The notes: generated by a model not told the origin, from the letters alone. A stretch of 36,922 bases of DNA from Bacteroidota bacterium (GCA_018267005.1 JAFDZK010000007.1:1-36922), one strand, 5' to 3'. Shown: positions 1 through 8,339, counted from the stretch's first letter. Numbers and translations are program-made.

Positions 1-863
1 TAATGCTTTAGTATATCGCTCATATGATGCTCATCATCATGGCTATAAAATAGGTTTTTTGACTTGCGTTTATCCCAAAGGCTCTGGTGCACATGCCCGC
101 TGCAGCCCGGTAAATTCTCGTTCCATTTAGCCATGAACGATGCCATAATACCATGCATGTCGGCTATTTCTTTTACAGCGATTTTGAACAAGGCTGCTTT
201 ATCCGCAGCAATTAAAACATGGTCGTGCACAATAGCGGCTTCGTAAACCCCCGGGCCGGTTTCGGTATGCAGGCCATCGAGCGGAATGTTGAACTGTTGC
301 AGCAGGTTAAACAGATCGTAGTAGAATTCGCTGTTCTGAGATGTCCTTAATATAGAATATCCGAACATCCCCGATGTTAGCGTTTGAATATCGCGGAAGC
401 TTTTATCATGCAGCGACTGAGATGTTTCCCTGAAATTAAACCATTCAAATTCCTGTGAAAATTCGGGGTGATAACCCATTCCTTCGCATTCGGCAGTAAT
501 TCTTTTCAATAAGCTCCGCGAACAGGCAGGAATGGTACTCCCATCAAATCTGCTGAAGTCGGCTATGAAAAATGGTATATTATCCTGCCAGGGAATGGTC
601 CGGAAAGTGGACAGGTCAATACGCGCGGGCCTGTCGGGATACCCGGTGTGCCAGCCTGTTAACTGCGTATTATCATAAACCGCATCGCTGCTGTCCCAGC
701 CGAAAACCACATCGCAAAAGCCGTAACCGTCGTGCAGACCATCCAGGAATTTTTCAGTACTGATGATCTTACCGCGCAGAATACCATCGATATCGGCAAA
801 CGCAAATTTTACTTTATGTATATCGTTGTCCTTCAGGTAGGATATAATTTGTTGTTGATCCAT
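1..863 (-). CDS. Glutamine synthetase family protein, C-terminus cut by window edge
   Basis: Reading leftwards from an ATG at 863, an open frame of about 287 codons runs off the left edge. Near the N-terminus it has a beta-grasp-like segment containing DIDGILRGK, followed by an ARIDLSTFRTIPW segment. Further on are TETGPGVYEAAI, which carries the metal/glutamate-binding Glu, and GCSGHVHQSLWD, the glutamine synthetase GxxGHxH signature with its ATP/metal-binding His. These fit the type I-like, gamma-glutamyl-ligase branch (GlnA/GlnT/PuuA relatives, about 450 residues) and not the type II enzyme encoded at 1884-2888. The family joins an amine or ammonia to the gamma-carboxyl of glutamate with ATP. 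The substrate cannot be decided from this fragment. The gene is divergent from the cyclotransferase-like gene, with about 105 bases between them. Confidence 0.88.
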   Translation of the reverse strand, partial: MDQQQIISYLKDNDIHKVKFAFADIDGILRGKIISTEKFLDGLHDGYGFCDVVFGWDSSDAVYDNTQLTGWHTGYPDRPARIDLSTFRTIPWQDNIPFFIADFSRFDGSTIPACSRSLLKRITAECEGMGYHPEFSQEFEWFNFRETSQSLHDKSFRDIQTLTSGMFGYSILRTSQNSEFYYDLFNLLQQFNIPLDGLHTETGPGVYEAAIVHDHVLIAADKAALFKIAVKEIADMHGIMASFMAKWNENLPGCSGHVHQSLWDKRKSKNLFYSHDDEHHMSDILKH

Positions 864-968
864 GGCGCGTTAATACGGAAATAGCGCAGGCAAGTTAGTA
901 TAATATCTGTTTAGCCGCATCGTAATATCCGTAGGTATTGGTTATATTGTTGAAGTTAAGTATAAATC

Positions 969-1367
969 ATGAACGATAAGCTTTTTGTTTATGGCACGTT
1001 GCTGGACCGAAGTAATCAATACGGCGTCTATCTTAAGGACAACAGCATTCTTTGCTCAAAGGGTAAGATAAACGGAAGGCTCTATGATATCGGCGAATAC
1101 CCCGGCGCTGTGTTAACTTCAGAAGGCGAAGAATATGTTTACGGCCTTGTCTTTAAATTAAAGGATCCGGAAGAAGCCCTGGTCGTATTGGATGAATACG
1201 AAGGTTTTGGCGCCGATCAGCCGCAACCTAATGAGTTTATACGCGTTTTGACCCGGGCAGAAACCCAATCGGGATTGGTTGATTGCTGGATTTACGTATA
1301 TAATATGCCTTATCAAAATCTTCCGCGAATAGCTTCCGGTAATTACCTGGGTATAGCTTTTTTGTAA
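969..1367 (+). CDS. Gamma-glutamylcyclotransferase-like protein (AIG2/GGCT fold)
   Basis: A 132-residue cytoplasmic protein. It opens with FVYGTLL, the YGTL substrate-loop motif of the GGCT/AIG2 fold, continues with YDIGEYPGAV, and has EEYVYGLVFKL followed by LDEYEGF, where the Glu lies in the usual catalytic region. Length and motif order match small gamma-glutamylcyclotransferase or gamma-glutamylamine cyclotransferase proteins. These release 5-oxoproline from gamma-glutamyl compounds. It is divergent from a gamma-glutamyl ligase/glutamine synthetase homologue, so the pair could make and remove gamma-glutamyl adducts, but that link is inferred from position only. The ATG at 969 places the YGTL motif at residues 8-11, as usual for the family. 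Confidence 0.85.
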   Translation: MNDKLFVYGTLLDRSNQYGVYLKDNSILCSKGKINGRLYDIGEYPGAVLTSEGEEYVYGLVFKLKDPEEALVVLDEYEGFGADQPQPNEFIRVLTRAETQSGLVDCWIYVYNMPYQNLPRIASGNYLGIAFL

Positions 1368-1446
1368 TACAACTTTTACCTTCTGTTGAACTTAACTTAA
1401 TGGGCGCGTTGTAGTCTTACAGGTAAAATCACAAAACACTTAATTT

Positions 1447-1806
1447 ATGAAAAAGATCCTAATCCTGATCCTTGCATTAGCTGCGGGGTACAACGGTTTT
1501 GCCCAGCAGACGCCAAAAGCCAAGCACATGACGATTATGTTATTTAATGACCATGCCGCATTTACCGTCGGAAAGAAAATTAATAACATGATCATTACCA
1601 GGGATGACACCGCCCAGGTTCAGAAGCTGGTTGATCTTAATCCACACGTAAAACTGCGCGAGGAGCCCGCGGCCTATGAAACTTTGTTAATGAATCTCTT
1701 AAAACCCTATTACGATGATGGATGGAAACTGGTCACATCATCGGTAGAATTTGTTCAAAATACTAACACTGAGGTGTTCAGGTATTATTTTGTAAAGGAA
1801 GAGTAA
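1447..1806 (+). CDS. Small exported protein of unknown function
   Basis: A 119-residue protein whose first 20 residues form a signal peptide: KK, a hydrophobic ILILILALAAG core, then GFAQ with probable cleavage after the Ala. The mature part has no cysteines and no membrane segment. Its C-terminus (YYDDGWKLVTSS, then FRYYFVKEE) resembles the 'G-W-x-L-V' strand pattern of small beta-sheet proteins such as the DUF4177 group, but this is too weak to name a family. It lies 79 bases after the cyclotransferase-like gene, with room for its own promoter, and converges on glnII. A periplasmic location is inferred. The function is unknown. Confidence 0.75.
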   Translation: MKKILILILALAAGYNGFAQQTPKAKHMTIMLFNDHAAFTVGKKINNMIITRDDTAQVQKLVDLNPHVKLREEPAAYETLLMNLLKPYYDDGWKLVTSSVEFVQNTNTEVFRYYFVKEE

Positions 1807-1813
1807 TACGGCT

Positions 1814-1846
1814 AAAAAAGCCCCGGAAGAAATTAATCTGCCGGGG
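1814..1846 (-). terminator. Intrinsic terminator of glnII
   Basis: CCCCGG (1821-1826) pairs with CCGGGG (1841-1846) around a 14-nt loop. On the minus strand the hairpin is followed by a run of six T (complement of 1814-1819). It lies about 40 bases past the glnII stop codon. The plus-strand side has only a short T stretch, so termination of the convergent small-protein gene here would be weaker. Confidence 0.75.
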
Positions 1847-1883
1847 CCGGTTTAATTTAATTAAGGGTGATTAAATTAAGTGT

Positions 1884-2888
1884 TTATTTTACTGATTTAA
1901 CGGTCTTTATGATACGTGCGGCAACTTTGTACGGATCGGCAGCAGAGTTTGGACGACGATCTTCCAGGTAGCCTTTCCAGCCTTTTTGCACCGTATACAA
2001 CGGGATACGGATAGAAGCCCCGCGGTCAGATACGCCGTAGCTGTAATCGTGAATAGAAGCGGTTTCATGCTTGCCGGTCAAACGCTGATCGTTGTCAGCA
2101 CCATAAACTGCAATATGCTCTGCAACAACCGGACGGAACGCTTCAAGGATCTTTTTGTATACATTCTCGTCGCCGGCAGTCCTCAAAGTGGTGTTTGAGA
2201 AGTTAGCGTGCATGCCCGAACCATTCCAGTCGAGCTGGCCGAGCGGTTTGCAATGCCAGTTGATTGACACTCCGTATTTTTCGCCGATTCTTTCCAGTAA
2301 ATAGCGAGCTACCCAAATCTGGTCACCGGCTTCTTTAGCGCCTTTAGCGAATATCTGGAATTCCCACTGGCCGGCAGCAACTTCAGCATTAATACCTTCA
2401 ACATTCAGGCCGGCATCCAAGCAGGCATCCAAATGTTCTTCAACAATTTCGCGGCCGAACGCATTTTTTGCACCTACCGAGCAATAGTATGGGCCTTGCG
2501 GGCCTGGATATCCATTTGCAGGGAAGCCCAGCGGTTTATTGGTTTCGGGATCCCACAAGAAGTACTCCTGCTCAAAACCGAACCAGAAATCATTATCATC
2601 ATCATCAATATGAGCACGGCCGTTTGACTCGTGCGGCTGGCCTTTAGAATCGAGTACTTCACACATTACCAGGTAAGCATCTTTGCGCTGGGGGTCAGGA
2701 CAAATAAAAACAGGTTTTAAAACGCAGTCTGAAGAACCACCCGGCGCTTGTTCGGTTGAAGAACCATCAAAGCTCCAGTTCGGGCAATCTTCTAATTTGC
2801 CGCTGAAATCACCTTCAATTTTTGTTTTGCTGCGGAGGCTTTGGGTCGGCTTGTAGCCGTCAAGCCAGATGTACTCTAATTTTGCCAT
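1884..2888 (-). CDS. glnII: Glutamine synthetase, type II (eukaryotic-like)
   Basis: ATP-dependent synthesis of glutamine from glutamate and ammonium in the cytoplasm. The 334 residues match the compact type II enzyme (about 330-370), not the 450-residue type I or 700-residue type III forms. Visible signatures are KLEYIWLDGYKP and WSFDGSSTEQA near the N-terminus, FGFEQEYFLWD with the catalytic metal-binding Glu, AAGQWEFQIF, DWNGSGMHANFS (the type II version of the GxGxH signature), and GVSDRGASIRIP near the C-terminus with its substrate/phosphate-binding Arg. Bacteroidota often carry this type. The ATG at 2888 gives the usual MAKLEYIWLDGY start. A long AT-rich upstream region suggests its own promoter, and the gene ends in a clear terminator. 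Confidence 0.95.
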   Translation of the reverse strand: MAKLEYIWLDGYKPTQSLRSKTKIEGDFSGKLEDCPNWSFDGSSTEQAPGGSSDCVLKPVFICPDPQRKDAYLVMCEVLDSKGQPHESNGRAHIDDDDNDFWFGFEQEYFLWDPETNKPLGFPANGYPGPQGPYYCSVGAKNAFGREIVEEHLDACLDAGLNVEGINAEVAAGQWEFQIFAKGAKEAGDQIWVARYLLERIGEKYGVSINWHCKPLGQLDWNGSGMHANFSNTTLRTAGDENVYKKILEAFRPVVAEHIAVYGADNDQRLTGKHETASIHDYSYGVSDRGASIRIPLYTVQKGWKGYLEDRRPNSAADPYKVAARIIKTVKSVK

Positions 2889-3375
2889 TGCTTAGTTTTG
2901 TTTGGGATTGGGATCGAATAAAAGTTTTTTAATATTTAAATTCAATTATCAGTGGCGAATGTAAATATTTTTTACAAATCTCATCAATATTGTGTGAAAA
3001 AATTAAAATTTTTTTGAAAAATGTGGATAAAAGCTAATTAAGTGAACAAAATTCCTGCAAAATACTTATCGTAGGTCGTTTTGTGATATGCATAACCCTC
3101 TAATTGGATAAAAAAGGAGATTCGTTAATCTAAATTTAAAACTATTTAAAAAAATGAGATACTCTCGAGGCGATATTTGTTAAATTTTAAAAAATATGGG
3201 CGTTTTGGGTATGTTTTTCATTCAAATTTTAAAATTTCGCCAAAACGCCGGACAAACAGTTTTTGAAAATTAATTACAAAGTCTGTTACAAAATTTCTTA
3301 AAATTGCCGCGGATTGAACAGTAACCGGGTGTTGCTTACGTCATTTCCGATTTTCCTTCCTTAAATTAATTACGT
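2889..3375. other. AT-rich divergent intergenic region between glnII and mdh
   Basis: About 490 bases with no supportable gene on either strand. It must hold the promoters of both divergent genes. I could not find a convincing TTTG / TAnnTTTG pair for either. The only strong structure is the inverted repeat at 3199-3249, listed separately. Confidence 0.7.
3199..3249. repeat. 10-bp inverted repeat upstream of mdh
   Basis: GGCGTTTTGG (3199-3208) is perfectly complementary to CCAAAACGCC (3240-3249). The 31-base loop contains a second palindrome, AAATTTTAAAATTT (3224-3237). It is 127 bases upstream of the mdh ATG. No T run follows on either strand, so it does not look like a terminator. It could be a regulatory site or a structured 5' leader. 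Confidence 0.5.
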
Positions 3376-4314
3376 ATGAAAATAACCGTTGTAGGCGCCG
3401 GAGCTGTTGGCGCTACTTGCGCAGATAACATCGCAAGAAAAGAATTGGCTGAAGAACTGATTCTATTGGACATCCGTGAAGGTTTTGCTGAAGGCAAGGC
3501 TATCGATATCATGCAAACGTCGGCTTTACTTGGCTTTGATACCAAGGTAAAAGGCGTTACTAACGACTATGCCGCAACTGCAGGTTCGGGTGTGGTAGTG
3601 ATCACTTCGGGCTTACCGCGCAAACCCGGAATGACCCGCGAGGAACTGATCGGCACCAATGCCGGTATTGTGAAAAGCGTTACCGAAAACATTTTAAAAC
3701 ATTCGCCCGATACGATTATCATAGTAGTATCGAACCCGATGGATACTATGAACTATCTGACGCTAAAAAGTTCTGGTTTGCCAAAAAACAAGATTCTCGG
3801 CATGGGCGGCGCATTGGATTCATCAAGATTTAAATATTACCTGAGCGTCGAGCTGGGTTGCTCGCCTGCCGACCTGAACGCGGTAGTAATAGGCGGCCAT
3901 GGCGATACGACCATGATACCTTTAATTAAGCATGCTACGTGGAACAGCGTTCCCGTAACGCAGTTGCTGACCCAGGAACAGCAGGACCGTGTAGTTTCCT
4001 CGACTATGGTCGGCGGCGCAACCTTGACCAAACTGATCGGCACCTCGGCGTGGTATGCACCCGGCGCCGGCACAATGTCGATGGTTGAAAGTATCGTTCG
4101 CGACGAGAAAAAACTTATTAGTTGCGGTGTTGCGTTGGATGGCGAGTATGGACAGAAAGATATCTCTCTCGTTGTTCCGGTTGTGATCGGTAAAAACGGC
4201 TGGGAAAAGATCGTGAACTTTAAGTTAAGCGATGAAGAGCAGGCAGCCTTTAATAAAAGCGCTGACGCCGTTCGGAACATGAACCAGGTGCTATACGATT
4301 CAAAAGTTTTATAA
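3376..4314 (+). CDS. mdh: Malate dehydrogenase (NAD-dependent, LDH-like type)
   Basis: Interconverts malate and oxaloacetate in the TCA cycle. The 312-residue sequence begins with the NAD-binding glycine motif GAGAVGATCA. An acidic residue (Asp32) ends the second beta strand, which favours NAD over NADP. Substrate-binding arginines appear as Arg82 and Arg88 in PRKPGMTR and Arg151 after the catalytic Asp148. The catalytic His175 is in GGHGDTTM. The length is normal for the family, and Arg82 in the substrate loop, where lactate dehydrogenases carry Gln, marks it as a malate enzyme. It is a single-gene unit, with a strong terminator 27 bases after the stop codon. Confidence 0.96.
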   Translation: MKITVVGAGAVGATCADNIARKELAEELILLDIREGFAEGKAIDIMQTSALLGFDTKVKGVTNDYAATAGSGVVVITSGLPRKPGMTREELIGTNAGIVKSVTENILKHSPDTIIIVVSNPMDTMNYLTLKSSGLPKNKILGMGGALDSSRFKYYLSVELGCSPADLNAVVIGGHGDTTMIPLIKHATWNSVPVTQLLTQEQQDRVVSSTMVGGATLTKLIGTSAWYAPGAGTMSMVESIVRDEKKLISCGVALDGEYGQKDISLVVPVVIGKNGWEKIVNFKLSDEEQAAFNKSADAVRNMNQVLYDSKVL

Positions 4315-4340
4315 TTTAACAATTTAACCCTATGAAACCG

Positions 4341-4366
4341 GCCTCTCATTTTGAGAGGCTTTTTTT
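4341..4366 (+). terminator. Intrinsic terminator of mdh
   Basis: GCCTCTC (4341-4347) pairs with GAGAGGC (4353-4359) around a 5-nt loop, followed at once by seven T (4360-4366). This is a textbook Rho-independent terminator. Confidence 0.9.
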
Positions 4367-4527
4367 GTTTGGCGGACTTTTAGGAAAAGTCACCGTTGGA
4401 TTGATCGCACGTTTGACTGAAACCAATTATACGTGCAAATTTTAAGAGCGATTCCGGTGCTAAACTTTTAGCCGTATGCCGTGTTTCTTAATAAAAGGTT
4501 AACTTAGTTTAACCGATTATATCTGCC

Positions 4528-5391
4528 ATGCCCGTATCAAGTATACAATTGCCTATAGTCCGGGTAAACGACGATGACCTCATAAAATGTGCTGACTCGC
4601 TTGCCATTGAAGAGCCTTTGGAGATCAGGCTGGAATACGGCCCAAACGAAAACCGGCAGGTGAAGAATGTATCCGTCACCATGCGTACGCCGGGGAACGA
4701 CGACGAATTAGCTACGGGTTTCCTGTTTACCGAAGGTATTATTAAAAGTCGCAGGGATATTATTTCCGCCGAGCATCGTTTTATAGCGTGTAATGAGAAC
4801 AGGGAAAATGTGATAGAGGTAAAGTTGAGAGAAAATGTTGTCCCGAACCTGAGCAACACTGAAAGGAATTTCTATACCACATCCAGTTGTGGCGTGTGTG
4901 GCAAAGCGTCCATTAGCGCTATTAAAACGGTAGGTGCGTTTGAGCATAATTCGACTGTAAATTCTATCGCCGTTGAAACTATTTACCGGTTACCCGAAAT
5001 GCTGAAACAGCATCAACAGGTATTTGCCGATACCGGTGGCCTGCACGCTTCGGCGCTGTTCGATCAGCAAGGGCGGTTATTATTAGTAAGAGAAGATGTT
5101 GGCCGGCATAACGCGCTGGATAAACTGATCGGTGCGGCGTTAACTACAGATATGCTGCCGTTAGATAACCATATCTTACTTCTGAGCGGTCGTACAAGTT
5201 TCGAGTTGGTGCAAAAGGCAGCTATGTCCGGTATCAATATGATTGCTGCGGTCGGTGCGCCGTCGAGCCTGGCAGTGCAGTTAGCCGAAGAATTTAATAT
5301 CACACTGATTGGTTTCCTGCGCGGAAAACGATTTAATATATACACTGGTGAACGCCGTGTACTGATGAATGCTTATGAAGATACGTATTAA
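4528..5391 (+). CDS. fdhD: Formate dehydrogenase accessory sulfurtransferase FdhD
   Basis: FdhD passes sulfur from a cysteine desulfurase to the molybdenum cofactor of formate-dehydrogenase-type enzymes. This 287-residue protein has the conserved CxxC (Cys121, Cys124 in SSCGVCGKAS), the DTGGLHASAL segment, REDVGRHNALDKLIG and SGRTSFELVQKA, in the family order. The ATG at 4528 leaves a short N-terminal extension typical of the family. It is the first gene of a tight operon: its 3' end overlaps the small downstream gene, which in turn overlaps the oxidoreductase gene. The client is therefore almost certainly the enzyme encoded at 5731-8049. Confidence 0.95.
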   Translation: MPVSSIQLPIVRVNDDDLIKCADSLAIEEPLEIRLEYGPNENRQVKNVSVTMRTPGNDDELATGFLFTEGIIKSRRDIISAEHRFIACNENRENVIEVKLRENVVPNLSNTERNFYTTSSCGVCGKASISAIKTVGAFEHNSTVNSIAVETIYRLPEMLKQHQQVFADTGGLHASALFDQQGRLLLVREDVGRHNALDKLIGAALTTDMLPLDNHILLLSGRTSFELVQKAAMSGINMIAAVGAPSSLAVQLAEEFNITLIGFLRGKRFNIYTGERRVLMNAYEDTY

Positions 5392-5734
5392 AGGGAATGC
5401 TATCCGCTATCGCCTGACCAAAAGCGATGTGGCTACTATCATAAAGAATGAAAGGTTGGAAGAACATACCGAATTCGGCCACGGAGCAACGTTCATCTAT
5501 GCTTTGCAAGCTACGCATGATTATGACCTGAGCGCAACATTCAGGGATAACCGCATTACACTTTTTGTACCGCACACGATGATCGATCAATTGGCGAATA
5601 CGGATGAAGTCGGTTTTGAAAACGTGCAGGGCAAGCTGTTCCTGTTGGTCGAAAAAGATTTTACCTGTTTGGATAATGTAGCCGAGGACCAGGGCGACAA
5701 CTATCCGAACCCATTAGGCGTGAAAACGAAATGA
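5375..5734 (+). CDS. Small conserved protein between fdhD and the Mo-oxidoreductase
   Basis: A cytoplasmic protein of 119 residues with no signal peptide or membrane segment. An in-frame ATG at 5369 is also possible, but starting at 5375 gives MKIRIKGNAIRYRLTKSDV, which looks like a complete N-terminal strand. Short basic and acidic beta-strand-like stretches are visible (KIRIKGN, ITLFVPH, KLFLLVEKDF). It has one cysteine, in DFTCLD near the C-terminus. It overlaps fdhD by 17 bases and the next gene by 4 (ATGA), so the three genes are probably translationally coupled. From memory it resembles the Bacteroidota family DUF7009, which I believe sits beside fdhD; this needs a database check. A role as subunit, chaperone or regulator of the oxidoreductase is inference from position. 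Confidence 0.85.
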   Translation: MKIRIKGNAIRYRLTKSDVATIIKNERLEEHTEFGHGATFIYALQATHDYDLSATFRDNRITLFVPHTMIDQLANTDEVGFENVQGKLFLLVEKDFTCLDNVAEDQGDNYPNPLGVKTK

Positions 5735-8049
5735 GCGAGTTAAAAGAACAACCGGCAGCCGAAAACCCGGAAGAATTAACCGATTTGAAGGTAACCGAGC
5801 CAAAAGACTGGGCGGCAGGGATTCCCGCGGTGTATGAAGCGTTAAAGGATATTTTTGAAGAAGCAGGCGCCATGCGTGGCCTCAAAGCCTCGCTTAAGAT
5901 GAACCAGAAAGGCGGCTTTGACTGCTCGAGCTGTGCATGGCCCGACCCTGATGACGACCGCTCGCCGATTGCGGAATATTGCGAAAACGGAGCCAAAGCG
6001 CTGGCAGAAGAAGCAACCACAAAAAAACTAACGCCGGAATTCTTTGCGCAAAATTCTGTCGCTGACCTGGCAAAACTGAACGACCTGGAAATAGGGAAGA
6101 AGGGCCGAATTGCGCAACCCGTTTATTTGCCTGAAGGAGCTACGCATTACCAGCCCATAAGCTGGGATGACGCTTTTAAAAAGATAGCTGCAAAATTGAA
6201 CAGTATCGCATCGCCTAATGAAGCGACTTTTTATACTTCAGGGCGGACAAGCAACGAGGCATCGTTCGTTTACCAGTTGTTCGTTCGCGAGTTCGGCACC
6301 AACAATATGCCCGACTGCTCCAACATGTGCCACGAATCGAGCGGCACGGCGCTGAGCGAGGTTATCGGAATCGGTAAAGGCACAGTTACGCTGAATGATT
6401 TTTATGATACGGATGTGATCATTATCATGGGGCAAAACCCGGGCACCAATCACCCTCGCATGCTTACGTCGCTTGAAAAAGCCAAGAAGAACGGGTCAAA
6501 GATCATCGCGATTAATCCGCTGCATGAGGCGGGGCTTACTGCATTCAAAGACCCTCAAACGGTCAAAGGCTTTTTAGGAATAGGCACTAAGCTTGCCGAC
6601 TTGTACCTGCAGGTTCGTATAAACGGCGATATGGCGCTGTTCCAGGCTATAGAAAAATTATTGCTTGAAGCAGAAAGGAATGAGCCGGGACAGGTATTCG
6701 ACCAGCAATTTATTAAGGATAGCACCGTTGGCTATACCGAATTTGTTAACCACCTGGATGCACTGGATATGGCCCGCCTGGTTGAGAATTGTGGTATTTC
6801 GCTAAAGCAAATAGAGGAAGCGGCGCAAATGCTCAAATACAAGCGCCGCATCATCGTGTGCTGGGCCATGGGTATTACACAGCATACCAACGGCGTAGAT
6901 ACGATAAAGGAAATAGCGAATTTCGTGTTGCTTAAAGGCAGCATTGGCAGACCTGGCGCCGGTTTATGCCCGGTTCGCGGGCACAGCAATGTGCAGGGAA
7001 ACCGTACCATGCTGATCTGGGAAAGACTTAAAGACAAACCCAGGGAGAAACTGAAAGCAGTCTTCGGTTTTGACCCGCCGAAAGAAAAAGGGTTCGACAC
7101 AGTTGAAACCATCAATGCAATGCATGAGGGTAAGCTGAAATTGTTTTTTGCTATGGGAGGCAACTTCCTTTCATCTACTCCCGATACCAACTACACAGCA
7201 GACGGCTTGCGCAAAATGGATATGACCGTGCACGTATCAACCAAATTGAACCGCAGCCACCTGGTACATGGTAAAGAGGCCCTGATATTGCCCTGTTATG
7301 CGCGCAGCGATAAAGACATTATTAATGGTGTGGAACAGATCGTCAGTTGCGAGAATTCGATGGGAGTGATGCAGTCGTCAAAAGGCGTACTGAAGCCCGT
7401 GTCCGACCAGCTTTTGAGTGAAACGCAAATCGTTTGCAGGCTCGCCAAAGCGACGCTCGGCGGGAGAACCAAAGTCGACTGGGATCTGTACCAGTGGAAC
7501 TACGACCATATCCGGGATGTGATTGAAAAAGTTATACCGGGGTGTGATGATTATAATAAGAGAATAAGGGAGCCGGGGGGCTTTTATTTGCCGAATTCGC
7601 CTCGCGAGCGGAAATTCAAAACTCCGAAAGGGGGGGACAAAGCGGTGTTCACCGTTTCGCAGATCATAGACCATCATCTTGAGCCCGATGAGTACTTGAT
7701 GACCACCATTCGCAGTCACGACCAGTTTAATACCACCATTTACGGGATGGAGGACCGCTACCGCGGTATCCATAACGAACGCCGGGTGATTTTCATGAAT
7801 CCGAAAGATATCCGAAACACCGGCTTCAAAGCGGGAGATAAGGTCGATATTTACAATAACCATGGCGGTCGTGAGCGTGTCGCCCGTTTGTTTGTGATCG
7901 TGTCCTACAATATACCCGAAAAAAATACAGCGACTTATTTTCCTGAAGCGAACGTGCTGGTGCCTATCGACACCGTAGCCGCCGGAAGCAACACGCCGGT
8001 TTCTAAAGCAGTGGCTATAAAGATAAGGAAGCATGAGGCTGTACACTAA
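5731..8049 (+). CDS. Molybdopterin oxidoreductase, FdhF/YdeP family
   Basis: A 772-residue cytoplasmic protein of the DMSO-reductase superfamily. It has GGFDCSSCAWPDP near the N-terminus (Cys65, Cys68, and a further Cys84 in EYCENGAKA), then YQPISWDDA, SGRTSNEASF and NMCHESSGTALSE. Cys200 lies where formate dehydrogenases carry the Mo-ligating Cys or Sec. MGQNPGTNHPRML and PVRGHSNVQGNRTM contribute to pterin binding, and a C-terminal molybdopterin-dinucleotide-binding domain begins around residue 640. In this branch the classical four-cysteine [4Fe-4S] motif is reduced. The family includes E. coli YdeP, implicated in acid resistance, whose reaction is not settled, so formate oxidation should not be assumed. 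The start codon overlaps the preceding stop as ATGA. No electron-transfer partner or cofactor-synthesis gene is nearby. Confidence 0.93.
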   Translation: MSELKEQPAAENPEELTDLKVTEPKDWAAGIPAVYEALKDIFEEAGAMRGLKASLKMNQKGGFDCSSCAWPDPDDDRSPIAEYCENGAKALAEEATTKKLTPEFFAQNSVADLAKLNDLEIGKKGRIAQPVYLPEGATHYQPISWDDAFKKIAAKLNSIASPNEATFYTSGRTSNEASFVYQLFVREFGTNNMPDCSNMCHESSGTALSEVIGIGKGTVTLNDFYDTDVIIIMGQNPGTNHPRMLTSLEKAKKNGSKIIAINPLHEAGLTAFKDPQTVKGFLGIGTKLADLYLQVRINGDMALFQAIEKLLLEAERNEPGQVFDQQFIKDSTVGYTEFVNHLDALDMARLVENCGISLKQIEEAAQMLKYKRRIIVCWAMGITQHTNGVDTIKEIANFVLLKGSIGRPGAGLCPVRGHSNVQGNRTMLIWERLKDKPREKLKAVFGFDPPKEKGFDTVETINAMHEGKLKLFFAMGGNFLSSTPDTNYTADGLRKMDMTVHVSTKLNRSHLVHGKEALILPCYARSDKDIINGVEQIVSCENSMGVMQSSKGVLKPVSDQLLSETQIVCRLAKATLGGRTKVDWDLYQWNYDHIRDVIEKVIPGCDDYNKRIREPGGFYLPNSPRERKFKTPKGGDKAVFTVSQIIDHHLEPDEYLMTTIRSHDQFNTTIYGMEDRYRGIHNERRVIFMNPKDIRNTGFKAGDKVDIYNNHGGRERVARLFVIVSYNIPEKNTATYFPEANVLVPIDTVAAGSNTPVSKAVAIKIRKHEAVH

Positions 8050-8200
8050 AGCAGCCGCATTTTTAAAATTTTACTGCTGATCCACACCACATTTAACACT
8101 TTTTTTGCGGGGATTTCACATGCATTTTTAAAAATTTTTTTTGCAAATGGAGGATTTTACGCATTTTCTGCCTGCCGGGGAAGCGGACTCATCGGTTTTT

Positions 8201-8314
8201 TGTTAAGAATCAGCCTGTTAACAAGCCCCAGGATATTGAATTTTTATTCCGGCAAATGACTATAAATCAGGCCCGATGCGTTGTTAAGAAACATGCAAAA
8301 ACCTGTTAAGAAAC
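8201..8314 (+). repeat. Spaced TGTTAAGAA repeats upstream of a candidate promoter
   Basis: TGTTAAGAAAC occurs at 8282-8292 and again at 8304-8314, exactly 22 bp apart (about two helical turns). A third, shorter copy, TGTTAAGAA, is at 8201-8209, and a related TGTTAACAA begins near 8215. They end 26 bases before the TTG of the promoter-like site at 8340. The spacing suggests binding sites for a dimeric or oligomeric protein on one DNA face. This is a sequence observation; no known operator is recognised. Confidence 0.45.
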
Positions 8315-8339
8315 TGTTTATAAAAATTACAAAAAATAC

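Noticed and set aside
3837..4349. A 170-residue minus-strand frame opposite mdh.
   Set aside because: Antisense shadow of a certain gene; the translation has no family character and it runs into the mdh terminator.
7378..8046. A 222-residue minus-strand frame opposite the Mo-oxidoreductase gene.
   Set aside because: Antisense shadow; no recognisable domains, and the plus-strand protein is unambiguous.
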